This document shows positions 49,864 to 62,245 of a stretch of DNA of 64,000 bases, piece by piece (the stretch's first letter is position 1; each line of letters starts with the position of its first letter). The stretch lies in NCBI RefSeq assembly GCF_000002995.4, contig NW_025062477.1:12692696-12756695 (forward strand). Reading direction: 5' to 3'. The position numbers were made by a program, and so were the translations under genes. The notes under the pieces were generated by a model. That model was not told the DNA's origin. It saw only the letters and a program-made list of their open reading frames with translations, and did not search any database. The DNA comes from Brugia malayi. Its lineage: Eukaryota; Nematoda; Chromadorea; Rhabditida; Onchocercidae.

Positions 49864-52255
49864 TTAATCTTCATCCGAACTTTCACTTAGCTGTAAATCA
49901 TCATGCAATAATTTCTTCGTATTACTATTAACCGGAAACGGTGGTGGAGGATAAGATTTGATTTGTTTTTGTTTTGTTTCTTCAATTGCTGGCATTGATT
50001 GTGAACGTAGTTGTTGTTCCAACGCTTCTGAAAATGCTCACACATATAAAAAGAAAGAGCAACAATTTGACGATTTTCTTAATTAGCATCATTTTATGAA
50101 CTAAGGATAATAAGTAGCTTTATAATATATACATGTGATTGAATCATTTATCATACATGAAAATAAATTAGTATCTTGAGAAGTATGATTAAAATAGCTA
50201 ATCATATATAATAATATAGAAAGGTAATTCTTATTTCCTTCTTCAATAGCTACTACCTTAGTTTATAGCTGCATCGGATTAAAAAACAAAAAATAAAGAG
50301 AAAACAACCTTGTAAATCGTCATCATCACCAGTATCACTACTCCTACTTCTAGAATCATCACTACTGCGCATACTTTTTGATACCACAGATGCTGATTTC
50401 CTATCTCCGTCGTCACATTCTGAATCTGAATCACCCGATTCAGATGATACGGCGGATGAACCACTTGAACTCTAAAAACACAAAACTAATAGTGCCAACA
50501 AACCGAAAAGAATGCAATAAAAAAAAACTAATCGTCGTGTTATTTCGTTAACCTTTGCTTGTTCTAATAATATTTTCTTTGGAAAGATTCGAAGAAAAAA
50601 AGCAAAAGTCATAAATTCAATAAAATGTGAACTTATTACAGGTATTTATTGAAGTTTAATATAACTATTAAGCAAGCTAACAAAATTATGAAAATGAAGT
50701 CAAGAAATAAACCTTAGTATCATCCATTTCATCATCTGACTTTTCGCCACTTTCTTTCCGTAATCGTTCAATTTCGGATCGTAATCTTACCGAAGCACTA
50801 TCTTCGTTACCCCTGGAATATACTACTATAACTAGCCTGATATAAAACATCCTCAATCAAATTTATGTATTAATTAACGACACTGCTATGATAAATGATT
50901 AATTCCAAAAAAATTTCCATTTTTAATAATGTCCAGAAGCTCTGGAAGCTTTTTTTTTCGTATCAAAATGCTTTTGCAACCAATTTTATTTTAAACTGTT
51001 CCTTTAATAAGCTGTATTGAAGTAATTTTAAAAATAAAAAAAAAAAAAGCATTTTGATTCAACAATCACAGAAATGAGCATAGTTGATCATTCGATCTTT
51101 AAACAAAACAAAAAATGAGTCTCAATATTATAATTTCTCATTGAAATATCAATGCATGTAGTAGCAGCACGACAAATTATTGCGCAACGTTATTAGATTA
51201 ATTCACTGATTAAACTTTTAGGCAATCTCGCTATCACTTCTAAACAAGTGATGAAATTTTCTTAAAATAACTGTAACTTCTAAAAAATATTTTAACTATC
51301 ATAATTGCCTAAATATTACTATCTATTACAATTACTATGTAATATGGTAAAATATTTTGATTTTTAGGCAAATTTAAATTTGATCATTTTAACAACACAG
51401 GAAAATGATACCTTGTTTTCTTTACAGACATTATAGATGAAAGCTTTTCAATTCTCATCTCACCGGTCAAGTGATCAAAAAACAACAAACATTCTTTCTC
51501 CCCTTTCACTGGCTTTTGTGCTCCTTTAAATACCGTTAAAGCATCACCTTCACCTGGTACTGCTACCTGTAAATAGAAAAGAAAACAAGTGGCACATCAA
51601 ATATATTCACAAAATTTTTTCCTTCAATTCCAAAAAAAAAGTGCGTTTGAGAGGTGAAAATCTCACAAGAAAATATAACTAGGAACATTGTTATTTAGTA
51701 TTTGATACTGTTAAATTCATCGCAGTATTACTTTACTTCAAAATTTTGAAAAAAAAATTTTTTTTCTTCAAAAGATTTCAAAAGAAAAAAGTCACCAAAA
51801 TAAAATGAGAAAAAAAAAAAACAACCTGTACATCACCATTTCCACCAAATACTATGAATGTTTCTTTTTCTCCGGCTAATGATTTTGGCTTGAAATCAAC
51901 TGCAAACATATTTTTCTTTTTTTAATTATTCAAGAGAACAAGAAAAACTTTTTGATTTGGATATAAGTACAATCCATTCGTGTTCGATTATCCTATTTAT
52001 TGTTTTAATTACATTAAAAAAATGTTATAGAATGTTACATATTCTTTGCTTTTTGACAATTAAATGTAAATTTTCCACTATATTTCATTGATTTTTACAT
52101 TAATACTAATAAAATACTTGAATATACTAATTAATTAATAGTTGGAATAACTTACATTGAAGTGTATGATAGATAGGTTTTTCTCCTCGTTCATGGAATG
52201 ATTCGCCAAATTTTAGATTATACGTTCCGGATGGTATTTCACGTACTTCTGTCAT
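49864..52255 (-). CDS. EAF: EAF family protein (ELL-associated factor)
   Basis: EAF proteins bind ELL and stimulate RNA polymerase II elongation in the nucleus. Read on the minus strand, exons are 52255-52156, 51899-51826, 51566-51412, 50812-50713, 50471-50309 and 50027-49864, all GT-AG and in frame, giving 251 residues (human EAF1/EAF2 are about 260-270). Residues 1-110 form the conserved EAF domain: REIPSGTYNLKFGESFHERG, DFKPKSLAGEKETFIVFGG, LTVFKGAQKPVKGEKECLLF and DHLTGEMRIEKLSSIMSVKK. The rest is a Ser/Asp/Glu-rich acidic region (SSSGSSAVSSESGDSDSECD) like the transactivating tail of vertebrate EAFs, then PPPPFP and an acidic end LSESSDED. The start is the first Met, one base after a splice acceptor. 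The gene converges on the formin and diverges from sac-1. Confidence 0.96.
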
Positions 52256-52275
52256 TCTGTAATAAAATTCTTTTT
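52256..52275 (-). promoter_or_regulatory. Splice acceptor one base before the EAF start codon
   Basis: On the minus strand, a T-rich stretch ends TTTTATTACAG, followed by A and then the ATG. In nematodes an acceptor this close to the start usually marks spliced-leader trans-splicing; a cis-spliced 5' UTR exon is the alternative. Confidence 0.55.
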
Positions 52276-53604
52276 TCTCTATAAATTCCTTCGTGAATAA
52301 ATCAGGAATTAGTTCAATTACACTACACTACTACCTGAAAATATCTTAATTTCATGACAATATTCCATACTATAAACCCTAACATCTCTTCTTTCACTCA
52401 TCAGATTAGAAAAATGTTACGAGAGAATTTAGAGGAACATAAGCGAGCATTTAAATAAACGTATGACCTTTGAACTCAAATTAAAATATATCAATTAAAT
52501 CTTCATTGCAATTTATAATTTTAACAATTACGTAAGTAAAACTTCAACATCCTTTAACATTTCTATTTATGAAATAAAAAAAAAGAAAAAAAAAATACTG
52601 CAATTTAATCGATAATATGATAAAAATATCAATGAAATAAATTTCTTTCAAACACTTTTCTTCTTGCTTTGTTGTTTTCATTTTATAATCAATTGTTATG
52701 CGAAAGAAATTAACACACGTACTAATATACGTAACCAATATGTAAACAGCGTAAAAATACATACGTAAAACAAATTTACGTAAAAATACGCATGTAAAAA
52801 TACATACGTATTAGATATAAAATATATAAGAAATAGAATGTTAAAGAATGTTGAAAATTTTTTAACATTTGAGATTTTTTTAAATAGATAAAAAAAGAAA
52901 AGAAAGAAAATTTAATGATAAGAAAGAAAATAATTGATGATAAGAAATGATTCGTTCAGAAAAAAAGAGAAAAAAAGGATGCTGAAGCAATTTAATCAAT
53001 AAACATAGGAATAAATTGCTTGTAAAATTGTCAACTGGTTAGGTTATTGACTAAATTGCGATTAAAAGCATTTATCAGTCTACGTTGTTGCGTGAAATTG
53101 CGCTACGCTTTAGTTAAATATTTAAGTAAATTGTTGAAATTATAAATGCAACGAAAATTTAAGTAATAATTGTATGAATTACTGAAATATTACTGATGAA
53201 TTGTGCAGGGTTTTTTTTTTTTTTTTTTGTTTTATATATTGAGGAAAGATTTTTCCTCTTTTTTGAATGAGTAATTTCAAATTGTGACTTGATGGTATGA
53301 GGAAAAAAATTTTTTTTAGCTTATAAATTGTTTCTAACTTAATATTTATTGCAGGAAGAGAGAAAGAAAACAAATAAACAAAGGAAGAATAAAAAAATTT
53401 ATGCTATAATTATGGTAAAGTTTATGGTATAATGTTAATAATAATTAATTTTTAATATCAGCAAATTTTTGCAAAAATTCGATGGATAGTAAATTTTTAA
53501 TTTCTAATTATTATGTAATTTAAATAAATCTTTCATTATTGTTTATTGCTCATTCATATTTATAATATTTATTAATGATTAATGTAGAATAGTAAAGAAT
53601 ATTT
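52276..53604. promoter_or_regulatory. Divergent intergenic region between EAF and sac-1
   Basis: About 1.35 kb between the two start codons, likely holding both promoters. It includes an ACGTA-rich stretch (about 52710-52815, several TACGTA-type motifs) and a less A+T-rich block at about 53040-53120. No TATA box or exon was recognised. Confidence 0.4.
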
Positions 53605-55748
53605 ATGAACATATTTTATTTTCCGGGACCAATTAAATCACGATTTGATCATTTGAAGCCTATGGATGGACCAACAGAGATTTATGAGCAGCTTAATTTG
53701 TAAGCTTTTTGGAAATATTTTTAGTTATTTTTCTTTCATTACTTAAGACTTCCTGAATCATTACATTATTACAGATATTTGTTAACGTTTATTTCATAGT
53801 TGTAAATGTATTTTCGATGTCAAACTGCAAATAACCACTATAATTGCAGTATAATTATGCTGTAATTATTGATAAATATCAGTGAAGGAATGATTATTCA
53901 TGATAGCATAAAAAAAACTTATAGTAATTAATTTGAATGAACTGCTGTATTCATATTTTTTAATCAAACTTAATTTTTTTGATAAGTAAAAGTTTTCTTA
54001 TTTAAACTTTTTTTTCATTTTACATATGTTCATTTAGATGTATATTTCCGGAGAGATTTTGTTTGGAACCAAGAGGACGAGACGGTGGATTAGTTTCAGA
54101 TACGTATTTAGAAATTGATCGTAATACGGGAAAGCTTGGTTTGATAAGTCAGTTCGTTTTCATTCGTTATGTATAAAATTATTAACTTACTACATTCCCG
54201 GTGTTCTTTCTCTTCATATTCTTTGAAAATAAATCATCGTATTTATGTAGGAAATAACGATAAGCCAATACTTATACATGATGCTGAAGTAAAAGTTATT
54301 CATGGAATTGTTGGCATCATTAAGCTTGTATCAGGTTTGTTATGTATTTTGACTGTTACTGTTTTATTATTTTATGATTTATATGCACAAATGTGAAGTA
54401 ACATATTTTGATTAGCTTTTGTGTTTATTTAAATATTTATTTTTTTTAGCGAAAAAATAGAGATTTTACTGTAGTTCTATCCTGAAATTACATTTTATGA
54501 AATATATTTTTTTTCAGGTAATGCTTTGATAACTATAACCAAAGCTAATCTTAAAGGTGTTTTAACTGGTCATGAAATATGGACGATAACTGAAACGGAA
54601 ATTATACCGTATGAAAAGACAGCATTACATCTAACAGAAAAACAGGTTACTTATTTCCTTTAACTTTTCTTATTTCTAAATGCTTAAATATGATTAGAAT
54701 TAATAATGAAAAAGTTGTATCACAAATATAAAAATGAAATTTCATAGATTTTAAAGTGACATAGTTCAAAAATAAATGATTTTTTTCCCTCATTGCATAT
54801 GAGGGCACAAAAAAAGTTGAAGTAAGTAATTTTAAATAAAATAGTGGCATTGCAGATTTGGTATAATCGACATTTTACTGATATGATCCAACTTGTATTA
54901 TCAACTGGTGGATTTTATTTCTCACGCACTTTTGATTTGTCACATTCAGCACAATGGTTAGCAGAAAATGCTACACCTCTATTCAAAAGACTTCCAATGA
55001 TGGGCCGAGTTCGTTGTTTCTGCTTCTTTATTATTATTGTCTTGAACAGATATTCCCTGTTTTTAAATTTAATCATGAAATTTGCCTTTTTGTAGGGATT
55101 GTAATTTTTTTGCTATATTTGGTCTGAAGCATGTGCCGTATCGTGGTTGTGCTTCTTCGTAGCTGCACTACATCGAATATTTAGCGATTAAGTTCAATAG
55201 AAACTAAGGAAAAGTACTATTTGAATTTTGTTGTCTCCTAAAGTATGCATTACATAGAATAAATGGTGTTTTGTTTTTGAAATTTTGTTTTTTATCTTTT
55301 ATTTTTTTATGCATTTTTAGTCGGATGAACGTTTTGTGTGGAATCGATATTTGTCAGCTCCTCTTACAGCTATTCCCGAATTATTTCGATACGTGCTTCC
55401 TATAATACATGGTTTTTTTGATATAAGTCGTTGTATTGTTAATGGTCATATTTTCCAACTTTGTCTTATTTCTCGGAGATCTATTTATAGGTTTGAATTA
55501 TTTTCATTTAATGTTGATGTTCTTTTTGATATATTCATGACTGCAAAATAGGATTCGTAATTATTGCTGCTGTACTGTTGTCATACCTGAAAGTATTTTG
55601 CTTAAAGGAACACATAATTTGACAGTTACTTTCAAAAGGTCTTTCAGTGATTTGAATATAAATATGAAATAAATTTTTTTCTTCGAATCTTACAATTATA
55701 TGAAATATCTAAATTTGAGCTGTTCATTCTAAGAAATTGCAATAGAAT

Positions 55749-55792
<44 letters not shown>

Positions 55793-56200
55793 AATGTCCC
55801 ATTACAGCAAATGAATATTGAATTTCTCAACTTGTGCATAGGAAATCAAATTTTGTTAGATCTTGAAATGTTATTGAAAAAATGTTTAAAGCAGCACAAA
55901 ATTTTATGTCCATTAAATGATTTGTTTGTGGATGTTAAAACAATGTTCTTAAATGTAATTGAAGATTAAAAAATTTTAGAGCAGGTACAAGATTTTATAT
56001 GCGTGGCGTCAGTACTATTGGACATTCAGCAAACTATGTAGAAACTGAACAATTGGTGGAATATGATAAGGATAGTGATCCGAAACAACGTTGCTTAACA
56101 TCATTTGTACAGGTTAGCATAGAAAATTTTACAAAAATTTTGTTAATTAAATTTGCTATTAGCAATGGGTACTTCTTTTCTTTTTTTTTCTTTAAAATTT

Positions 56201-56233
<33 letters not shown>

Positions 56234-59200
56234 GGAAGTCCTAATTTTTAGAATGTAAAATATATACAATTTATAGATAAGAGGATCAATACCATTATTT
56301 TGGTCCCAGAGACCAAATCTTCATTGGCAACCTGAACCGTTGCTAAATCCAATTGATGATCAAACGGAAGCTTTTAAACGACATATGATAATGCAACGGA
56401 ATATTTATGGAGGAAAACATGCTAGTAGTTTCATGAATAATTTTTTTCAACTTCTTAATAGTAGTTTTGTTTGATAAAAGAGTTAATCTATTGATATTGC
56501 TTAAATTTGGATAGAGCAAAATAGTAATTATTTAAGTATTTATAGATTCGACAAGTATCGAGTAGATTGAGATTTTGTTTGTACTATTATATGCAGTTAA
56601 AACTGTAGTAATAACTTTTACCGAATAGCAAAAAAAAGAAAAAGGAAAAAGAAATTGGCGTTATGAATATGGGGCATTTCAAATTTGTATACATAATAGC
56701 ATACGTGGAATTTAAACTGATCAATAGCATAAGCTATTTTTAATCTTATTGAAATGAATGTAAAAATATGAAAGCTAGGAAATTTTTCGATGACTTAAGA
56801 AAATACTGAATGTACCCGACTCGGAAAATTTATTTTGCCAAACTGTAAATTCACTACCCTTCTTTTAGGTAATTGTAAATTTGGTAAATCAGAAAGGACG
56901 TGAAAAACGTGTTGGTGGAGAGCTTGATCGAGTTGTTTTACGTACAAATCTAGACTTCGTCAGGTAAATCGATATAAGATGCACTTACAGAAGTAAAGAA
57001 AGGTAAATCAGAGAAAGAATTGAAGTGGAATGGTTTATTTCAGGTATTAATATTTGATGCTTTGATTTTATATTTAATAACATTATTATTATTATTTTTT
57101 TTTTTTCTTTTTTTTTTTTAGGCTCAACGCGTTTGATTTCCACAAAGAATGTCGCACATTAGATTGGGGTCGATTGGATATGCTCAAAAAACAACTTAGA
57201 AGCGAAATTACAGAATTTGGGTATGTCTGTCACTACTAATTAAAAATTATCATTCATGGCAATGCTATTTTGTAATTCATAGAAAGAGCATCATTTCACA
57301 TTTCAGTGCATTAAGATTTTATATTCAAGAAGCTAGAAACTTAAACCAATGGATCAAAATAGTTGAAAGAAAGAAACAATTATCTATAAAAATTTCAACT
57401 TAACATAGTTTAAATAGTACTTCTTTGCAGATTTTTCTCATCATTTTTAAACTCTACAGAACACATGCACAAACAAAAAGGTTTTTTCCGTACAAATTGT
57501 ATGGATTGTTTAGATAGAACTAATGTTGCTCAATCAATGTTGGCTAAGGTATTCTATGCTAAAATAATTTTTTATTCTTTTTAAACTTTCTTATTGGTTT
57601 AATTTTCTGGTCAAGTTGATGCCATTGATTGGTTCTTGTCCCTTGGAATATTATCCCATATATGATATGTTTCGAAACTATGATTACTGAACATATTTTC
57701 ATATATATGTGAGAGGATGATTCATATTGCTGAGGTAATTATACTAACGTTAGCTTAGCTATCTCATTCTTATCTGAATGCAAGAATATTCATACAACGC
57801 TAGCAATTTTATTTTGAAAAGAATTGAAATGATAGTCGTTTTCAAGCATTTATCTTTTGATTGTAATCATCTCAAATGCATTTGAGGAATCACTAAAAGA
57901 TCAATTATCTTATATGAAGATTATTGGTAATGGTTTTGAAGTGGACAGTTATCCAGAGTTATCTGCTACTTTTAAAAGGAGTAAGCGCTTTACTGGATGT
58001 TATGCATAAATATGTGACCTGATGTATTATCAACTGAAATTTATCAGTATTGTTTTATAGTTTGGGCTGATAATGGTGATGAATGCAGTCGTCAGTATGC
58101 AGGAACAGGTGCACTAAAGGTTTAATGGTTTATTTATTGAATGAAAGAAAAATTTGATGCAATCCTTTTGATGAATTTATCTTTGACATGTAGCAATTGA
58201 ATATAATATAATGGTTGTAATATTAGTTTTTTATTCATTCTTATTTACATTAATAATGCAGTAAATCTTTTGTCAACTATGTTTTCATGTAATTAATGTG
58301 ACTTGTTGATTTTTTTTTAAGTAGTTTATTACCTGATTTTTTTTCTTTTTTATAGGCTGATTATACACGTTTTGGTAAGCGAACTTTTTCGGGAGCATGG
58401 AATGATTGCATAAATGCTTTCACACGTTATTTTCGTAACAATTTTGCGGATGGTTACAGACAGGTTACTTTGAATATTTCTAGGCTTTGTGCTGTTTCCT
58501 AATTTATGTCATATGGATATCAAAAGTTTTGTACAGTAACAAAATGAGATTTCATTGCTATTTGTCGAAACATAATTTGGTAGGGAATATTTCAGGATGC
58601 AATCAATCTTTTTCTTGGTAATTTTCGGGTTGATCCAAGCAATTTGCCAGCCACTTTTGAAACTACAGTGCTCAGTTTTGATTATCATGGTGGTGCTATT
58701 GTCGGTGCAATTTTTGCAGCTGCAATGATTATTCTTTGTATATTAGTAGCAGGTAAGCATTTGCAAATATGATTATCGTCTATGAATTCTCAATTCGAAT
58801 GATTCCAAAAAATAATAATCAAAATTGAACCTGTATGTATGGATTCCAAAAAAAATAATAATTAAAAAAATTGAAATTAATCTCTCCCATTAAAGTTAAA
58901 GGTTGAAAATTAAAGTTATAACTATTTTTTAAAGTGTGATTGAATTATCACTAGGTAATTCCTAATTCAGAAAGAAAAAGGAAAAAGAATAAGCTATTCT
59001 ATATTGTGATTTATTCAAATTCAAATATTTTTGAATTGCTTATGTTGATTCAAATGTTACTTTATAGGTGTGTATGCTTAAGCGTTTATATATAAATGTA
59101 TAATAGCAATGAAAAAAGAAGGTTTAAATCATGAATAGCTGTTGGAGGGTTACTGATTTTAAGCTTTGCAAATTTAAATTTCAGAAAATATGACAGCAAC

Positions 59201-59294
59201 TATATTTTGGTTTGTAGTTTTTATGGCATTGATGTTATTCATATTTGTCAATGGTGAAGAATTTGTAAACAAACCTCGATTGAAAATGGACTAA
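53605..59294 (+). CDS. sac-1: Sac1-type phosphatidylinositol-phosphate phosphatase
   Basis: Dephosphorylates PI4P at ER and Golgi membranes. Exons: 53605-53699, 54038-54138, 54251-54334, 54518-54645, 54856-55008, 55321-55490, 55980-56112, 56277-56420, 56869-56963, 57122-57220, 57431-57548, 57887-57980, 58061-58119, 58356-58463, 58596-58752, 59185-59294; 615 residues (human SAC1 is 587). The SAC domain includes [66 protein letters not shown] and the catalytic [12 protein letters not shown] at 421-432 (CX5R: Cys424, Arg430). QYAGTGALK follows. Two helices (about 560-581 and 585-605) anchor it, and the end RLKMD resembles the COPI retrieval signal of human SAC1. The exon 8 donor must be GC (CAT|GCTAGT) to give GKH-VIVNL as in homologues; all other introns are GT-AG. 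The start is the Met of the first exon. Confidence 0.96.
55751..55792. repeat. CT microsatellite in sac-1 intron 6
   Basis: Uninterrupted CT run of about 40 bases. Confidence 0.9.
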
Positions 59295-61016
59295 AACTCT
59301 CGATTCAATCAGCTTTGATTTTAAAATTAGCAGAAATTGATTAGTGAATATTCGTTGTTAATTTTTCGTGTCGCATACCTCATAAATCCCTTTGAAATAT
59401 TAAAGTTTTCTCTTTTTCATCTCAATTTCTGATATCTCCAACATTTGCTAAAACCTAGTGAATATAATTTTGTGATATTGCCACATATTATTGAACAATT
59501 GTTTAATAAGCAATGCAATATATTTTGGGATTCTAAAAAGTTTCCTTTGTTTCTGCAATTATCAATAAGTAAAAAATAAATAAGACAAAATGAAGTTAAA
59601 CGTATCGTGAATACTAATAAATAATCATTATCAGAGAAGCCATTACTAAGTATTGCTTGATAAAAGTTTAAGTAATTTTTCAAACATTAGGTGTGAGAAT
59701 TCAGAATTTGAAAGTTGAACGATCTGAAAATATATTTTATAATATCATTTATTTCTATATTTTTTTGTAGTATTAGATTTTCATATTTCAATTATAATTT
59801 AGTTTCATTCATTTAATTATAATGTCGCTCCAGCTTCTATAATTTCAGTATTTCTGGTAATATTGGAACTTTTTTTCATATCCCAGTCCAACTCCGAACT
59901 TGATTTCTTTATTGAAATACTTTAATCAATAAATAAATAAATCAATTTCATGAGATATTTATTTTAGCTAAAAGTATAACTCTCTAACATAGGCATTTGT
60001 TACCTATTCTGTGATAATATTCTCATTCGGTTAAATTCAGTGTTTTTTTCTCTTTTTCTGCTGATTTTTTTCTTACAGTGATATGCTCATTAATTTTTTT
60101 TTACCTTTGTAATTGATAATTACCAATTGCATTTTCAATTTCCACTTGCCATATTCCCTGAATGAACCTTAAAATTCTATTCGAACTTTCTTTTAAACAA
60201 TTGACACTATTGCATATGTTAGCTGTTTAAACATAACATCTCGTCATATTCTCTTTCTAAAAGATAACTAAAGAATGAAAGGAAATTGTTTTAACTTTTA
60301 TTTATTTGGATTGTTTTTCTCGGCTAGTCTTTTTTCATTTGTACTATTTCTGTTCTACAACCATACTTTTAGTTAATGAATGTGTATTATATTGAAATAA
60401 TGATCAAAAGATATGAGATTTTTTTCTGCTATTTCTAAGTTTTTTTTTTTTTCTTGAGTATATTCTATTTCTCATTTTTCATTATAATCCGAGGTTAGGG
60501 ATTGGAGATGTAATTGATTATTCACTGATCACATATAATGATTAGCAAAATTCATTATATATGTATATATTAAAATGAGCAGTTTGGGCATCATTTAGCA
60601 GTATATGTAGGAAGGCAAATTTTTTAAATAAAATTAATTAATTAATTAGTTGGATGGAAAAATTTATAGCAGTAATGATTATGTTATCAATAGATGTGTC
60701 AATTAATAAATATGCATTAGAAAAATCCATGCATAATATTTATGAAAGTATTTATGTTAAGTATTAAAAATAGTGAAAAGAAAATGTTCAATAATTTCAA
60801 ATCTTACAAACAATAAAACAACTATTAACAACTGATAATAATTTTTTTAACTGATAAATTTGAAATGAGTTAAATGATTGCATTTTCAATTAGGAAAAAG
60901 TGCACTTAATTACAAACAAGCAACATGTTATTAAAACGAATTCTATTTTAAAGAGAACAAAAATTAAAAAAAAAGCTCATCTATTTCATTTGACATTTTT
61001 GCATAATCTCGCAATG
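59295..61016. other. sac-1 3' flank, non-coding
   Basis: A+T-rich sequence holding the sac-1 3' UTR and spacer. No further gene recognised. Confidence 0.55.
59575..59580 (+). terminator. Candidate polyadenylation signal of sac-1
   Basis: AATAAA about 280 bases after the stop at 59294. A second cluster (AATAAATAAATAA) lies at 59928-59940 and would give a longer 3' UTR. Confidence 0.4.
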
Positions 61017-61950
61017 TTGATATTAGAACTTATTTCCTAGTTTAATATACAAAAACTCTTATAAATTGTAGGATTTTCATAAAAATCAATATTTAAATCT
61101 GAAATAAAAATTAGTTTTTATTGTGAAAATGGATTAAAACCATGACTAATTAAAAATTTTTTTAATTTTATTACTGAACTATTATTCAAAACATAATTAT
61201 TAAAGTTTATTATTTAAGCTGTCAAATGACTATACCGTGCATGACTATATCCAAGATATTTTAACATATAAAATAATCAATTAAATTGAAAATATCGATT
61301 GCTTTTAATGAAATGACATTTTTTAATAGTTTTAACACCTAATTATTTGATAATACTAAAATCTATTTCCTAGTTTAATATACAAAAAATCTTACAATTT
61401 GTAGGATTTTCATAAAAATCAACATTTAAATTTGAAAAAAAAAATTAGTTATAATTATGAAGATGAAATAAAGCCATGACTAATTAAAAATTTTATTAAT
61501 TTCGCCACTGAATTATTATTCAAAACTTTAATAATTAAGTTTTTCTTAAAGTTCATTTTATTATTTTTCTGTGAAATGACCAAACCGCACATGACCGGTA
61601 CCCAAGAAATGCATATAAAATAATTAATTAAGTTGTAAATATAAAATTTGATAATATTAGAACCTTTTTCCTTGTTTAATATACAAAAACTTTCACAAAT
61701 TGTACGGTTTTCTATAAAAATCAATATCTAAATTTGAATTTAAAACTAATTTTAACTGTAAAAATGAATTAGTACCATAACTAATAAAAAATTTTATTAA
61801 CTTCGCTACCCAAATTGTTAAAAACTTAATTATAAAAGTTTATTAATCTATCAAATGACCACACCGTTTGTGACCAGTGCCATGCAATGCATATAAAAAG
61901 ATCAATTAAGTTGAAAATATTTTTTTTTTCTTTAATGAATTGATATTTTT
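61017..61950. repeat. Three tandem diverged copies of a ~300-bp repeat
   Basis: Copies start at about 61017, 61351 and 61650. Each begins with TTCCTAGTTTAATATACAAA (or a variant), then GTAGGATTTTCATAAAAATC, ACCATGACTAATTAAAAATT and TCAAATGACTATACCGTGC variants, and ends with AATTAAGTTGAAAATAT-like sequence. The copies have diverged by many substitutions and small indels. The unit length is comparable to satellite units known in filarial nematodes, but I claim no sequence identity. Confidence 0.88.
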
Positions 61951-61966
61951 TAATACTCCACATTAT

Positions 61967-62065
61967 TCCAAGCGTCAGAAGAATTCTCCTCGCTGAATCT
62001 AAGATCGATGACAACACCAACTCACGACTATTCACCGAGATCTCAGTTATACTTGCAGCAAAAAC
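61967..62065. other. GC-enriched island of unknown nature
   Basis: About 100 bases with far more G and C than the flanks. On the minus strand, from about 62043 down to the mid-61900s, it reads EISVNSRELVLSSILDSARR then ILLTLGIMW, following a possible acceptor (TTTTTGCTGCAAG). No start Met, no partner exon and no family recognised. It may be an exon remnant or part of an element whose other end lies beyond the window. Confidence 0.3.
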
Positions 62066-62245
62066 GACCCCAAATTCAAAGATTTAAAAGAAGAAGAATT
62101 CATAAATAGAGCTTTTTTTGGTTTTTTATGATTGAAAATATGTCAAAAAAGCTTACCTTCTAATCATTTGATGCAATTTGTTTAAAAAATTTGACCTGCA
62201 AATTGAATGACATCAAAAGGTACTGAGTAGAAATAAAATTAAATT

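Noticed and set aside
55115..55190. Possible small structured RNA in sac-1 intron 5 (GAAGCAT pairing with GTGCTTC)
   Set aside because: Only a seven-pair stem could be drawn by eye and no known RNA family matches.
57590..57660. Possible extra exon of sac-1 (GC-enriched patch in intron 11)
   Set aside because: The homologous protein runs directly from MLAK (exon 11) to ESLKDQL (57887), and no acceptor/donor pair in phase frames the patch.
53605..59294. Frameshift or pseudogene status of sac-1
   Set aside because: All exons join in frame and catalytic residues are intact; the single odd donor (GC) does not break the gene.
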